A stretch of DNA of 64,000 nt from UBA1794 sp031552405 (GTDB lineage Bacteria; Bacteroidota; Bacteroidia; Bacteroidales; Bacteroidaceae), in contig JAVBMN010000011.1 in the NCBI GenBank assembly GCA_031552405.1, positions 62,001 through 126,000 on the forward strand. Direction: 5' to 3'. Position 1 is the stretch's first letter, and each line of letters starts with the position of its first letter. This document shows, one piece after another, positions 24,486 to 33,144 of the stretch. A program made the position numbers and the translations under genes. The notes beneath the pieces were generated by a model that was not told where the DNA came from, did not search any database, and saw only the letters and a program-made list of their open reading frames with translations.

Positions 24486-25289
24486 ATGAAGAAAGTATTG
24501 TGTATATGTTTTAGTTTCCTTTCGCTGCTTGCATTGGCTCAGGAAGAAACCAATTTTAAGGCAGAGAGTAGCGCCATCTGGACGGCCTATAGAGAAGGCA
24601 TGCATAAATTCTTCGAACTTTATCAGAATCACCCGGAGAAGAAAGACAGCTTGATGCAGGTAGCCGCCCAACTTGAGCAGGAAGCGGATTCAAAGAGCCG
24701 CGCACTTGCAATAAAATATGCTGCTACGCCGGAAGGTCTACAGAGTGTATACATGTTGCGGCTTTCCTTTTCCAAAGACACATTGCAAACTCTCCTAAGC
24801 ACTCTTCCCGTAGAGATGCAGCAATCATACTACGGTAAGACTTTGCAATTACATCTGGATACTGAACAGATAGAGACAGGTAGCCCTATGGCTGATTTTG
24901 AAATACCAATGTCTGGTGGAGGACGATTCCTTCTGTCTTCGTTAAGCGGAAAACATGTGCTGTTTTTGTATGGAGGACTGGGATGTATGGGAGCAGGGGG
25001 GAGAGCCTTTCTGAACACCTTGTATAAAAATACTTCCCGCGAAAAGCTGGAGATTGTGGTGTATTGCATCTGTGCGGATCAGGAAGAATTGAATAAAATA
25101 CCCGAAATGTACCCTTGTGAGTATTATCTTGTTTCAGATTTCTTGCTTGACCATAGTCCGATAAAGATCCGTTATGGTGCACAGGCTACTCCAACCACCT
25201 TTCTTATTGACCCACAGGGAAAGGTGGTGCTAAAGACTATCGCAGTAAATGAAGAATTGATCAGCGAAGCGCTGAACTATCCGGACTAA
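24486..25289 (+). CDS. Secreted thioredoxin-fold protein with degenerate active site
   Basis: 267 residues with a signal peptide (MKKVLCICFSFLSLLALAQ). Residues 20-125 are a helical N-terminal domain as in Bacteroidales TlpA-like proteins with DUF4369/DUF5106-type extensions. Residues 130-265 fit the AhpC/TlpA fold (GSPMADFEIPMSGGGRFLLS; GKHVLFLYGGLGCMGAG; QATPTTFLIDPQGKVVLK, with the cis-Pro motif ATPT). The usual CxxC after the first strand reads CMGA, so the resolving cysteine is missing and classical dithiol oxidoreductase activity is unlikely. It heads a run of forward-strand genes for exported proteins. Confidence 0.75.
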   Translation: MKKVLCICFSFLSLLALAQEETNFKAESSAIWTAYREGMHKFFELYQNHPEKKDSLMQVAAQLEQEADSKSRALAIKYAATPEGLQSVYMLRLSFSKDTLQTLLSTLPVEMQQSYYGKTLQLHLDTEQIETGSPMADFEIPMSGGGRFLLSSLSGKHVLFLYGGLGCMGAGGRAFLNTLYKNTSREKLEIVVYCICADQEELNKIPEMYPCEYYLVSDFLLDHSPIKIRYGAQATPTTFLIDPQGKVVLKTIAVNEELISEALNYPD

Positions 25290-25315
25290 ATCAGTCTCTC
25301 GGCGGATCTGTATAT

Positions 25316-25383
25316 GTAGGGGCGGATTGCATCCGCCCGCTCGGCCGCAAGGGATGATTCGGGCGGATGCAATCCGCCCCTAC
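25316..25383. repeat. 24-base perfect inverted repeat, GTAGGGGCGGATTGC type
   Basis: Positions 25316-25339 are the exact reverse complement of 25360-25383, with a 20-base loop. The arm begins GTAGGGGCGGATTGCATCCG. It sits between two co-oriented genes. Related shorter copies are at 7378 and 37739, and a remnant AGGGGCGGA at 20779. Confidence 0.85.
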
Positions 25384-25415
25384 AGGCAAAGATGATGATA
25401 AAATAACTAATAAAA

Positions 25416-26732
25416 ATGAAGAAGAGAACCCTTATAATAAGCCTTTTTGCCGTTTGTTTGCAGGCTGTGATGGCCCAGAGTCTGGATGTGGCAAAATTAG
25501 ATAGCTACTTCCAGACACTGGAAGAGAACCATAAGCTCATGGGTAGTGTATCCGTAGCCCGTGACGGGCAAACACTGTATTCAAAGACCGTAGGTTTTGC
25601 TGATGTGGCTACCGGACAGAAGGCAAATATGGATTCAAAGTACAGAATAGGTTCTATTTCCAAAACCTTCACGGCAGTCCTGGTCTTTCAGGCGGTGGAT
25701 AAGGGCTTGTTGAAACTGGACCAGACCCTTGATACCTACTTCCCGGAGATTCAGAATGCCGGGAGAATTACTATTGCCCAACTCCTGAGCCACCGTAGCG
25801 GTATCCATAATTATATCGATGAAAGTTATCCCGATTGGTGTACCCAGCCCAAAACTCAGCAAGAGATACTGGCCCTTATAATAAAAGGTGGGAGCGAGTT
25901 TGAACCGGACACCCGCATGCAATACAGCAATTCAGGTTATGCATTGCTCACCTTTATCCTTGAAAAGATCTATAAGAAGTCGTTCTCCGCAATCCTGGAG
26001 CAGCGGATCCTGAAGCCCCTGAAATTAGAAAATACTTATTATGGCAGCAAGCTGGATGTTGCTCGTAATGAATGCTATTCCTACACCTACCAAGGTAAGT
26101 GGCAGATAGAACCGGACAGTGACCCCTCCACTTTGTTGGGAGCCGGAGCTGTCATCTCCACCCCTCAGGATTTAAACCGGTTCTATACTGCACTTTTTAG
26201 CGGGAAGCTGGTTTCTGCGGAGAGCCTGGCACGGATGATGACTGTTCGTGATGGGGTGGGGATGGGCTTATGGCCTGTTCCATTTTATGGTAGAACCGGA
26301 TATGGTCATTCGGGCGGGATAGACGGGTTCCGATCCATGTCCGTTTATCATCCTGATGATAAGACCGTGTATTCACTCACTTCGAATGCCGTGGATATAC
26401 TTCCGAATGACATCTCCATCGTTGTGCTGAAAGCAGTATATGGTATGGAATACAGCCTTCCGGACTTTACGGTACATAAGGTCACAACCGAGGAACTGGA
26501 TCAATATCTGGGTGTGTATTCCAGCCCCAGCTTCCCATTGAAGATTACTGTAACGAAGAACGGAGACGTACTGGTAGCTCAGGCTACCGGGCAGTCGGCT
26601 AATAATCTTACATCCTCTGCAAAAGATGTGTTTAACTTTGACCGGGCAGGTGCTGTCTTTGAATTTAATCCGGCAGAAGATGTAATGACCCTGAAGCAAA
26701 ATGGAGGAGTATTCCCTTTGAAACGGGAATAG
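25416..26732 (+). CDS. Secreted serine hydrolase, beta-lactamase/PBP4 class C family
   Basis: 438 residues with a signal peptide (LFAVCLQAVMAQ). The class C beta-lactamase-like domain (about 25-330) has the SxxK nucleophile motif SISK (in YRIGSISKTFTAVLVFQ), the YxN motif YSN (in MQYSNSGYALLTF) and the third motif HSGG (in GYGHSGGIDGF). Residues about 350-438 form a small beta-rich C-terminal domain common in Bacteroidetes members. Such proteins are D-amino-acid peptidases, esterases or amidases more often than real beta-lactamases; the substrate is open. It is located in the periplasm. Confidence 0.88.
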   Translation: MKKRTLIISLFAVCLQAVMAQSLDVAKLDSYFQTLEENHKLMGSVSVARDGQTLYSKTVGFADVATGQKANMDSKYRIGSISKTFTAVLVFQAVDKGLLKLDQTLDTYFPEIQNAGRITIAQLLSHRSGIHNYIDESYPDWCTQPKTQQEILALIIKGGSEFEPDTRMQYSNSGYALLTFILEKIYKKSFSAILEQRILKPLKLENTYYGSKLDVARNECYSYTYQGKWQIEPDSDPSTLLGAGAVISTPQDLNRFYTALFSGKLVSAESLARMMTVRDGVGMGLWPVPFYGRTGYGHSGGIDGFRSMSVYHPDDKTVYSLTSNAVDILPNDISIVVLKAVYGMEYSLPDFTVHKVTTEELDQYLGVYSSPSFPLKITVTKNGDVLVAQATGQSANNLTSSAKDVFNFDRAGAVFEFNPAEDVMTLKQNGGVFPLKRE

Positions 26733-26775
26733 AAGAATAGATATGAGATAGATAACCCTTAAATAGTAATGCCGT

Positions 26776-28221
26776 ATGAAACCTTTATTTTACACATTGC
26801 TTGTCAGCCTTTCATTGGCTGTATCGGCTCAGGATGGGATTACCTTTAAGGTGGAGAAATTATCGAAACCAAAGGAATTGCTTGTGCGAAAATCCAGTCA
26901 AGAGATCTACAAAGAGTTGATCCTTTTGGCAAATGTACCTTACGGGAATAAAAAGGAGAGGGATGAGTACCCTTTCCAAATAACAGCTCATAGTGGAAGA
27001 GGAGATAGCCTTGTGAGTTTTGGATACCATTCATTCTTCAAGGGGATGTATAAAGCCTATGCAGATCATCGGCCTTTTGTTTTATCACCGGATATGGTTT
27101 GGTTGCTGATTTGTCAAGGTTTTGCCCGCCATGTGAATGCTCAACCTGAAAAGATGCGTGACTATTTTGTGAACTTCTCTGGACGGTTGTCATTAGTTGT
27201 TCATGTAAATGAGGAATTTACATTGGATAACCCTGATGCTCCCTGGGAAACGGTCTTTCCTCAGTTTACGGAACAAATAGGAAAATATACAGGAGGTGAA
27301 CTTATTGAGTTGTTGACCTCTGACTTCTCCACCACTACTGCGATAGAGAAGGTGGCTTCCGAAATAACCATCATGGAGTCTATGAAGTCTTATTTTGAGT
27401 ACGTTTTGGTAATGGTAGGTTGTGGAATTCCAGAGATAACGCTGACCGGTACTACTCAGGATTGGCAGAAAGTTCTGGACAAAACAAGGCGTTTAGCTAA
27501 GTATGATTTAGCCTGGTGGACCAGTGAATTGGAGCCTATATTGAAAGGGTTTGTAAAAGCTTCTCAAGGAAAGGTTGATAAAGGCTTTTGGAAAGAGATG
27601 TTCAAGTATCATACATTAAAAAAATATGGTGCTCCTACAATCGTGGATGGTTGGATTGTGCGTTTCTTTCCGTATGATAAGGATGGGAAGCGTTTTAATC
27701 TCAAGGAAATAAGAAAAATGGATGCTCTCCCTGATGAGATAGTGAAGGTAGATCTGACTTATATAGATGTTATTGAAGATAAAAAGATACCTTTGGAGCT
27801 TTGGGCTGGTTTTGTGGGCCTTGATCAGGATGCAGAGCACTTTACTTTAACTCCCAAGATTGGCTGGATGTTACGTCTGAAGGACGGGAGTGACGAGTTG
27901 TTGAAACAGAAGCTTGATTCGGAAGCAACATCGGGTTTTGGTATAGACATCCGTGTCATAGAGCTTCCTGAAGCTCTTTATGAATTGAAAGAGATCAAAC
28001 GTCTTAGAGTCAGGTTTTTGGATGGAATTCGCATTCCTGATCGCTTTGCATCCGTGAAAATAGGATATTTAAGACTATCAGGGGAGATTGATAAAGAAGG
28101 AATAAAACGATTGGAGGAACTGTTCCCATATACAAAACTGGAAATAAATGGTAAATCAATAAATGTCCCTAAAGAGGAACCTTCGTATGAACAATTGAGG
28201 AAGTTTAGTCTGGATGATTAG
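26776..28221 (+). CDS. DUF4419 family secreted protein, paralogue 1
   Basis: 481 residues, signal peptide MKPLFYTLLVSLSLAVSAQ. The body fits DUF4419: HPFVLSPDM-type start (here RPFVLSPDMVWLLICQGF), FARHVNAQPEKMRDYFVNFSG, then APWETVFPQF and GWIVRFFPYDKDG. The family is found in bacteria and fungi and has no known activity. The gene is about as long as its neighbour at 28298 and clearly its paralogue, but is visibly more AT-rich and has diverged most in the last 120 residues. Confidence 0.82.
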   Translation: MKPLFYTLLVSLSLAVSAQDGITFKVEKLSKPKELLVRKSSQEIYKELILLANVPYGNKKERDEYPFQITAHSGRGDSLVSFGYHSFFKGMYKAYADHRPFVLSPDMVWLLICQGFARHVNAQPEKMRDYFVNFSGRLSLVVHVNEEFTLDNPDAPWETVFPQFTEQIGKYTGGELIELLTSDFSTTTAIEKVASEITIMESMKSYFEYVLVMVGCGIPEITLTGTTQDWQKVLDKTRRLAKYDLAWWTSELEPILKGFVKASQGKVDKGFWKEMFKYHTLKKYGAPTIVDGWIVRFFPYDKDGKRFNLKEIRKMDALPDEIVKVDLTYIDVIEDKKIPLELWAGFVGLDQDAEHFTLTPKIGWMLRLKDGSDELLKQKLDSEATSGFGIDIRVIELPEALYELKEIKRLRVRFLDGIRIPDRFASVKIGYLRLSGEIDKEGIKRLEELFPYTKLEINGKSINVPKEEPSYEQLRKFSLDD

Positions 28222-28297
28222 ATAAAAGAAGATATGAACCAGTATGGAGGTCTATATGTATAGATAGAATAAGTTTACCCCTAAATAATAATGCCGT

Positions 28298-29737
28298 ATG
28301 AAACCTTTATTTTTCACACTGCTTATCAGCCTCACATTGGCTGCATCGGCTCAGGATGGGATCACCTTTCAGGTAGAAGAGTTGTCAAAACCGAAAATAC
28401 AGATAAATGCCTCTTCCAGCCGGGAAGTGTATGAGGACTTGATCCGTTCGGATGCGAATGTCTCATTGTATGATCTAAGGAAATCTCAAAAGGAGTTTCC
28501 TTATGGAATTGTGGCTTACAGTACGCCTTCTGATAGTCTTGTTAAGATGGGGTATCATCCCTTCTTTCAGGGGATGTACTGGGCGTATGCGAATCATCAT
28601 CCGTTTGTGTTGTCACCGGATATGATCTGGCTACTCATCAGTCAGGGCTTCGCCCGCCATGTGAATGCGGATCCTGAGAGGGTGCGTAAACACTTTGTGA
28701 ATTTCTCCGGAAAACTATCGTTGATAGTGCCTGTGGGGAAGGAATTCACATTGGATAATCCGAATGCTCCCTGGGAAACGGTTTTTTCGCAGTTTACCAA
28801 GCAGATAGGAGAGCATGCCGAAACAGAACTGACAGAACTGCTTACGTCCAACTTCTCCACTACCGGTATTGCCGAGAAAGTAGCTTCACAGATCACCGTA
28901 ATGGAAGCCATGAAGCCTTATTTCGAGTTTATTACCATGCGCATTGTATGCGGCATCCCGGAAATAACCTTGAAAGGCACACCTAAAGACTGGCAGAAAA
29001 TACTGGACAGAACAGAGAAACTGGGAAGCAAATACGACCTAACATGGTGGACGGACCAGTTAACCCCTTTATTGAAAGAGTTTGTGAAGACTTCTAAAGG
29101 AACTATAGATAAAGAATTCTGGAAAAATATGTTCAAGCAGCATTCCAGTGAAGGCTGCGGTGACCCTGGAATAATGGACGGTTGGATAGTACGGTTCTTT
29201 CCGTATGACAAGCATGGAAACCGGAATAGCCTAAAAGAGATAAAGAATAGCGATAACCTCCCCTCGGAAATCGTAAAGGTAGACCTGACCCATTATGACT
29301 CCGAAACACAAGAACAGGTGCCTTTGGAACTTTGGGCAGGCTTTGTAGGTCTTGAGTATAATCGGAAAAATTTAGCGCTGACCCCCCGAATAGGCTGGAT
29401 GATCCGGAAGAAGGATGTGAGCAGCGCCGGATTCAAACAGATGGTTGACATGAAAGGAAGCCTCCGTATCCGTGTGAAGGAGTTTCCTCCCGAGCTTTTG
29501 GAGTTAGATACAATTAAAACCCTCAGGATAGAGTTTGTGGATGGAATCGATATCCCCGACCGCCTGGCCTCCGTAAAAATAGGATCCCTAATCCTTAAAG
29601 GAGAGATTAACGAGGCTGGTATAGAACGCCTCAAAAATATGTTCCCGAATGCAAAGCTTATTATTAACGCTGTTCCGGTGCATGAGGAAGGGGCTTCTCT
29701 GTATAACGGACTGTATATTGACAGTATAGATGATTAG
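28298..29737 (+). CDS. DUF4419 family secreted protein, paralogue 2
   Basis: 479 residues, signal peptide MKPLFFTLLISLTLAASAQ. Same architecture as paralogue 1: HPFVLSPDMIWLLISQGFA, HVNADPERVRKHFVNFSGK, APWETVFSQFTKQIG, GWIVRFFPYDKHGN, LELWAGFVGLEY. The two share the leader as well: CCTAAATAATAATGCCGT before this gene and CTTAAATAGTAATGCCGT before the first, so the copying event included the upstream sequence. Secreted to the periplasm or beyond; function unknown. Confidence 0.82.
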   Translation: MKPLFFTLLISLTLAASAQDGITFQVEELSKPKIQINASSSREVYEDLIRSDANVSLYDLRKSQKEFPYGIVAYSTPSDSLVKMGYHPFFQGMYWAYANHHPFVLSPDMIWLLISQGFARHVNADPERVRKHFVNFSGKLSLIVPVGKEFTLDNPNAPWETVFSQFTKQIGEHAETELTELLTSNFSTTGIAEKVASQITVMEAMKPYFEFITMRIVCGIPEITLKGTPKDWQKILDRTEKLGSKYDLTWWTDQLTPLLKEFVKTSKGTIDKEFWKNMFKQHSSEGCGDPGIMDGWIVRFFPYDKHGNRNSLKEIKNSDNLPSEIVKVDLTHYDSETQEQVPLELWAGFVGLEYNRKNLALTPRIGWMIRKKDVSSAGFKQMVDMKGSLRIRVKEFPPELLELDTIKTLRIEFVDGIDIPDRLASVKIGSLILKGEINEAGIERLKNMFPNAKLIINAVPVHEEGASLYNGLYIDSIDD

Positions 29738-29773
29738 GGTAAAGTAGATACGAAGTAGCTCAAAGATGACCAC

Positions 29774-30709
29774 ATGAACCTGAAAAGGGATATACTGCTT
29801 GCATGCCTGCTTGTATCATTGCCTGTATTATCCCAACGCCTGAACTGGGTTCCGTTTGAATGGACGAGGAATCAAGTGTCGGGAAGGATATTGGAGAAGG
29901 CAGCGATACGTGTTCCGGTAACTCTGGATGGGGTACCGCACCGGTTTACGATGCAGTTGGACTTGGGGGCAGTACATACCTCTTTCTCCGGAAATGCCAT
30001 TGATCCGTATTTGGAGGCCTATCCTTCCTTGCATCAGAAGTTGGACACTACACGGACTTTCCGTTCCGGTACCCGGAGTGGTTCTGTGTTGAATGGTGTG
30101 GAACTGTGTTTGGGAGATGTTTGTTTCGAAGGGCTGGACGTGGGGTATCTGAAAGGATACGGGCGTCCTTTGTCCAAAGACTCCATTCACCTGAAGAAGG
30201 GAGTACGCATAGGTACCCTTGGCGCCGATCTGTTTCAGGATAAAGTGTTGATTATCGATTACCGGAAGCAGCGCATTGCCATTGCCGACAGCATCCCATC
30301 CCTCTATCGGAATGTTCCCCTTGAGCCGTTCAGGCAGCGACGCGGGCGTATCCAGCTTCCCTTCCGTATTAACGGTAGGGCTGAGTGGTTGCTGTTTGAC
30401 ACTGGTGCAAGCATCTTTGCCCTGACTACCACGAAGGAGCGCGCCTTGGCTCTATCTGATTCACTGATAGTAGATTCTCTGACCGTGCCCAGTTGGGGTC
30501 GTTATGTAACTTTTCAGGGTATGGAGGTCAGTAAGCTTGTGGAAATTGATGGCAAACACCTGAAACCTGCCCTTGTGTATTACGAGGTGAACCGCTACTA
30601 TGATGCATTTTATGAATCGGAAGGGGTGTGGGGCCTTATGGGGAATGCTTATTTTTTGGATCATATATTGATAATTGATTATACCCGCAGCCTTTTCGGG
30701 ATAAAGTAA
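29774..30709 (+). CDS. Secreted aspartyl-protease-like protein
   Basis: 311 residues with a signal peptide (LLACLLVSLPVLSQ). Two half-domains: an N-terminal one with FTMQLDLGAVHTSFSG near residue 60 and a C-terminal one with WLLFDTGASIFALTT near residue 210, followed by GNAYFLDHILIIDY, a typical retropepsin-like ending. The second half keeps the DTGA catalytic triad; the first has DLGA, with Thr replaced by Leu. Family proteins are pepsin- or retropepsin-like peptidases; with one altered site this may be weakly active or a binding protein. It follows DUF4419 paralogue 2 by 36 bases. Confidence 0.65.
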   Translation: MNLKRDILLACLLVSLPVLSQRLNWVPFEWTRNQVSGRILEKAAIRVPVTLDGVPHRFTMQLDLGAVHTSFSGNAIDPYLEAYPSLHQKLDTTRTFRSGTRSGSVLNGVELCLGDVCFEGLDVGYLKGYGRPLSKDSIHLKKGVRIGTLGADLFQDKVLIIDYRKQRIAIADSIPSLYRNVPLEPFRQRRGRIQLPFRINGRAEWLLFDTGASIFALTTTKERALALSDSLIVDSLTVPSWGRYVTFQGMEVSKLVEIDGKHLKPALVYYEVNRYYDAFYESEGVWGLMGNAYFLDHILIIDYTRSLFGIK

Positions 30710-30833
30710 CAGTTTCTTAATATACAATTAGGATAAGAACAATAATGCTTGTTTGATTGTAGATAGAGAAGAAACAGTATGAATAAGACTGGAATGGTTA
30801 ATTAGAATATATCAAATATAAAAACAAACATTT

Positions 30834-31553
30834 ATGAAACAATTGATTACCATGTTGTTGTTGAGCATGTCAGTAACTGGTTTTGCTCAAGTTGGAGAGA
30901 AGAACTTTATCGATCAAAATTATATTGAGGTCATAGGGAAAGCAGAATTAGAGATTCTGCCTGATATGATTTATTTGAAAATAGTTTTGAAAGACAAAGA
31001 GAATAAAGACAAACTAGAGCTTGCTGAGATTGAGAAGAGAATGATAGCTTCACTATCAGATGCAGGTATTGATACAGGTAAGGATTTGTCATTGGTAGAT
31101 TTCATGAGTAACCTGAAATCAGATTGGTTGAAATCAAATGTGCTATTAACCAAACAATATCAATTGATTGTGCATGATTCAAAGACATTGCAAAAAGTGT
31201 TTTCCGATTTTCAGAGCCTGGGAATATCAACAGTTTCAATAGAAAAAGTAGATCATTCACAGATGGATCAGTACAGAAGGGAAATCAAGGTTACTGCCAT
31301 TAAAGCAGCAAAAGATAAAGCAACCGCATTGGCTTCCGGCATTAATCAAAGTGTAGGAAGAGCGCTTTACATTCAGGAAATAGAGTTTTTAACCCCACAT
31401 TTGGCATCCAATGTAGTAGAAAAGTCAAAAGGAATGAATGCAAAGATTCAGGAAGTGACTTCTCTCATATCCAGTATGACTACACATGAAAGTGTGGAAT
31501 TCGGGAAGATTAAGGTGGAAAGTGCTATCTTGGCTCGCTTTGATTTGAAGTAA
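30834..31553 (+). CDS. SIMPL-domain (DUF541) secreted protein
   Basis: 239 residues, signal peptide LITMLLLSMSVTGFAQ, then one SIMPL domain: IEVIGKAELEILPDMIYLKIVLKD opens it and KAAKDKATALASGINQSVGRA lies near residue 165. Bacterial DUF541 proteins such as BP26 form channel-like oligomers in the periplasm; the role is uncertain. It is AT-rich relative to the flanking operons and ends with a strong terminator. Confidence 0.82.
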   Translation: MKQLITMLLLSMSVTGFAQVGEKNFIDQNYIEVIGKAELEILPDMIYLKIVLKDKENKDKLELAEIEKRMIASLSDAGIDTGKDLSLVDFMSNLKSDWLKSNVLLTKQYQLIVHDSKTLQKVFSDFQSLGISTVSIEKVDHSQMDQYRREIKVTAIKAAKDKATALASGINQSVGRALYIQEIEFLTPHLASNVVEKSKGMNAKIQEVTSLISSMTTHESVEFGKIKVESAILARFDLK

Positions 31554-31614
31554 ATACAGTGTGAGATTAGGTACCTATTGGTAGCATATATGAGGCTACT
31601 CTTTCTTTATTCTC

Positions 31615-31656
31615 CGTACTTTCGAGGCTTTTGCCGAGAGAGTACGTTTTTTTTTT
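31615..31656 (+). terminator. Terminator behind the SIMPL gene
   Basis: CGTACTTTCGAGG (from 31615) pairs imperfectly with CCGAGAGAGTACG (ending 31646) and is followed by ten T's. Confidence 0.8.
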
Positions 31657-31774
31657 ACGTCTTTGTCTATCTGCAATCAGCCTGTAGTGTTCTTTTAATT
31701 ATCTTGTTGTACGCGTGCAACGCTTCTGTAATTGTGTAGTCCGACCTTTGCAGCAGATTATTAAAAAGAAAAGT

Positions 31775-32875
31775 ATGAAAAGAAATTGGTATTATTTTAC
31801 TAAAATTGCGTGTGTTACTCTGGCTGTGATCGGGCTTTGTGCGTGTTCCGATGACGACGATGATCCGGTTGTCCCTTCCACAAATACAGCTTCCTATTCC
31901 GGCAAGGATATCACTTCGTATGCTTCGGTGGTATCTAGTAAAAGCACGAAGGTAGCAAATGTAGAAGTATTGGAGCAGGGAAGTTGGAAGATTTATAATG
32001 GTACGGCTTCTGAAGGGGTAGATTTTGCTACTCCTGTTCTTCAGGGCTCTTCCCGGGGGATGTATGCCATGAGTGGCAGTACCTATAAATTATATTGTCT
32101 GGAATGGGCCGATGGTTCGCGTGCTACGTATGGTTTGCGCCAGCTTCCGCTGGAAGGACAGTCTAATTTCCGTGATTTGGGTGGTTACAAAACTCAGGAC
32201 GGTCATTATGTGAAGTGGGGTAAGGTGTTTCGCTCTGGGAAATGTAACGAACTGACCGACAGGGATCTTATGTACCTTGCCAGTATTCCCTTGAAGACGA
32301 TTGTAGATTTCCGCTCTATCAGCGAACGTGATGCAGAGCCTGATAAAGTACCTTCCACGGTAGTAAACCGCTTTAATTACAATATTGAGACGGGCAATCT
32401 GGGAGGCCTCGATATGAACCAGGTCTTCGCTACCGGTGATACGGCTACTGCTAAACTGCTCTTGGTGTATGGCAACGAATCGTTCGTGTTGAATAATCAG
32501 AATGAATACAAGCAATTCTTTGCTGCGTTGCAGAATGCTGCGTATACTCCTCTGATGTTCCACTGTACTGCCGGAAAGGACCGTGCCGGATTTGCAGCGG
32601 CTTTGTTCCTCTCTTCTCTGGGAGTGGATCGCGAAACTGTGATCCAGGATTACCTGCTGACCAATGCCCTGACGGGTGCTTCCTTAGCCGCTATGAAGGC
32701 TGTATATGGTGATAATAACATGGCCGTCTGCATGTATTACCTCTATTCCGTGCAGCGGGCGTACATTGAAAAGGCTTTCTCCACTATTGAGTCTAACTAC
32801 GGCAGCGTAGAGAATTTCCTGACCAAGCAACTTGGCGTGGATCTGGTTAAGATGAAAACGCTGTATCTGTATTAA
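31775..32875 (+). CDS. Lipoprotein tyrosine phosphatase (Y_phosphatase3 type)
   Basis: 366 residues from ATG at 31775; an in-frame upstream start at 31715 would put 20 residues before the signal and is rejected. Lipobox LCAC places the lipid-anchored Cys at residue 24, followed by SDDDDD, a pattern often seen in surface-exposed Bacteroidetes lipoproteins. Residues about 130-350 form the phosphatase: NFRDLGGYKTQDGHYVKWGKV-type opening, VDFRSISERD, and the catalytic P-loop HCTAGKDRAGF (CX5R). Family members remove phosphate from tyrosine or phosphoinositides. Its presence outside the cytoplasm is notable but common in Bacteroidetes. Confidence 0.88.
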   Translation: MKRNWYYFTKIACVTLAVIGLCACSDDDDDPVVPSTNTASYSGKDITSYASVVSSKSTKVANVEVLEQGSWKIYNGTASEGVDFATPVLQGSSRGMYAMSGSTYKLYCLEWADGSRATYGLRQLPLEGQSNFRDLGGYKTQDGHYVKWGKVFRSGKCNELTDRDLMYLASIPLKTIVDFRSISERDAEPDKVPSTVVNRFNYNIETGNLGGLDMNQVFATGDTATAKLLLVYGNESFVLNNQNEYKQFFAALQNAAYTPLMFHCTAGKDRAGFAAALFLSSLGVDRETVIQDYLLTNALTGASLAAMKAVYGDNNMAVCMYYLYSVQRAYIEKAFSTIESNYGSVENFLTKQLGVDLVKMKTLYLY

Positions 32876-32920
32876 GAAAAAGTCACGAACTGTATATTTC
32901 TCCCTCTCTTTTTTCTCTCC

Positions 32921-33110
32921 AAAAACTGGCGCGCACGGACTGAATGGTTGGTGGGCACCAGTTCTTTGACTCGCGAGTATGAGTTTTGATAAGCTGTAAG
33001 TGCTATGAAATCAGGCGTTTAATGGCGTAAAAACGCAGGCCTGTATTCCGAGGATCTCAGGCCTGTGTTTTTTAATCTCAGGCCTGAGATTCTCGAAACA
33101 TAGCGCTGTG
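32921..33110. repeat. Composite palindromic repeat cluster, copy B
   Basis: AACTGGCGCGCAC faces GTGGGCACCAGTT (about 32924-32963). A GACTCGCGAGT palindrome follows at 32968-32978. CAGGCCTG occurs at 33036-33043, 33058-33065 and 33079-33086, the last inside CTCAGGCCTGAG, and an AGCGCT unit lies near 33103. It fills the gap between two convergent genes. Confidence 0.8.
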
Positions 33111-33144
33111 TTTTTTGAAAGGGAATGGGGCTATGCGAGGGGTG

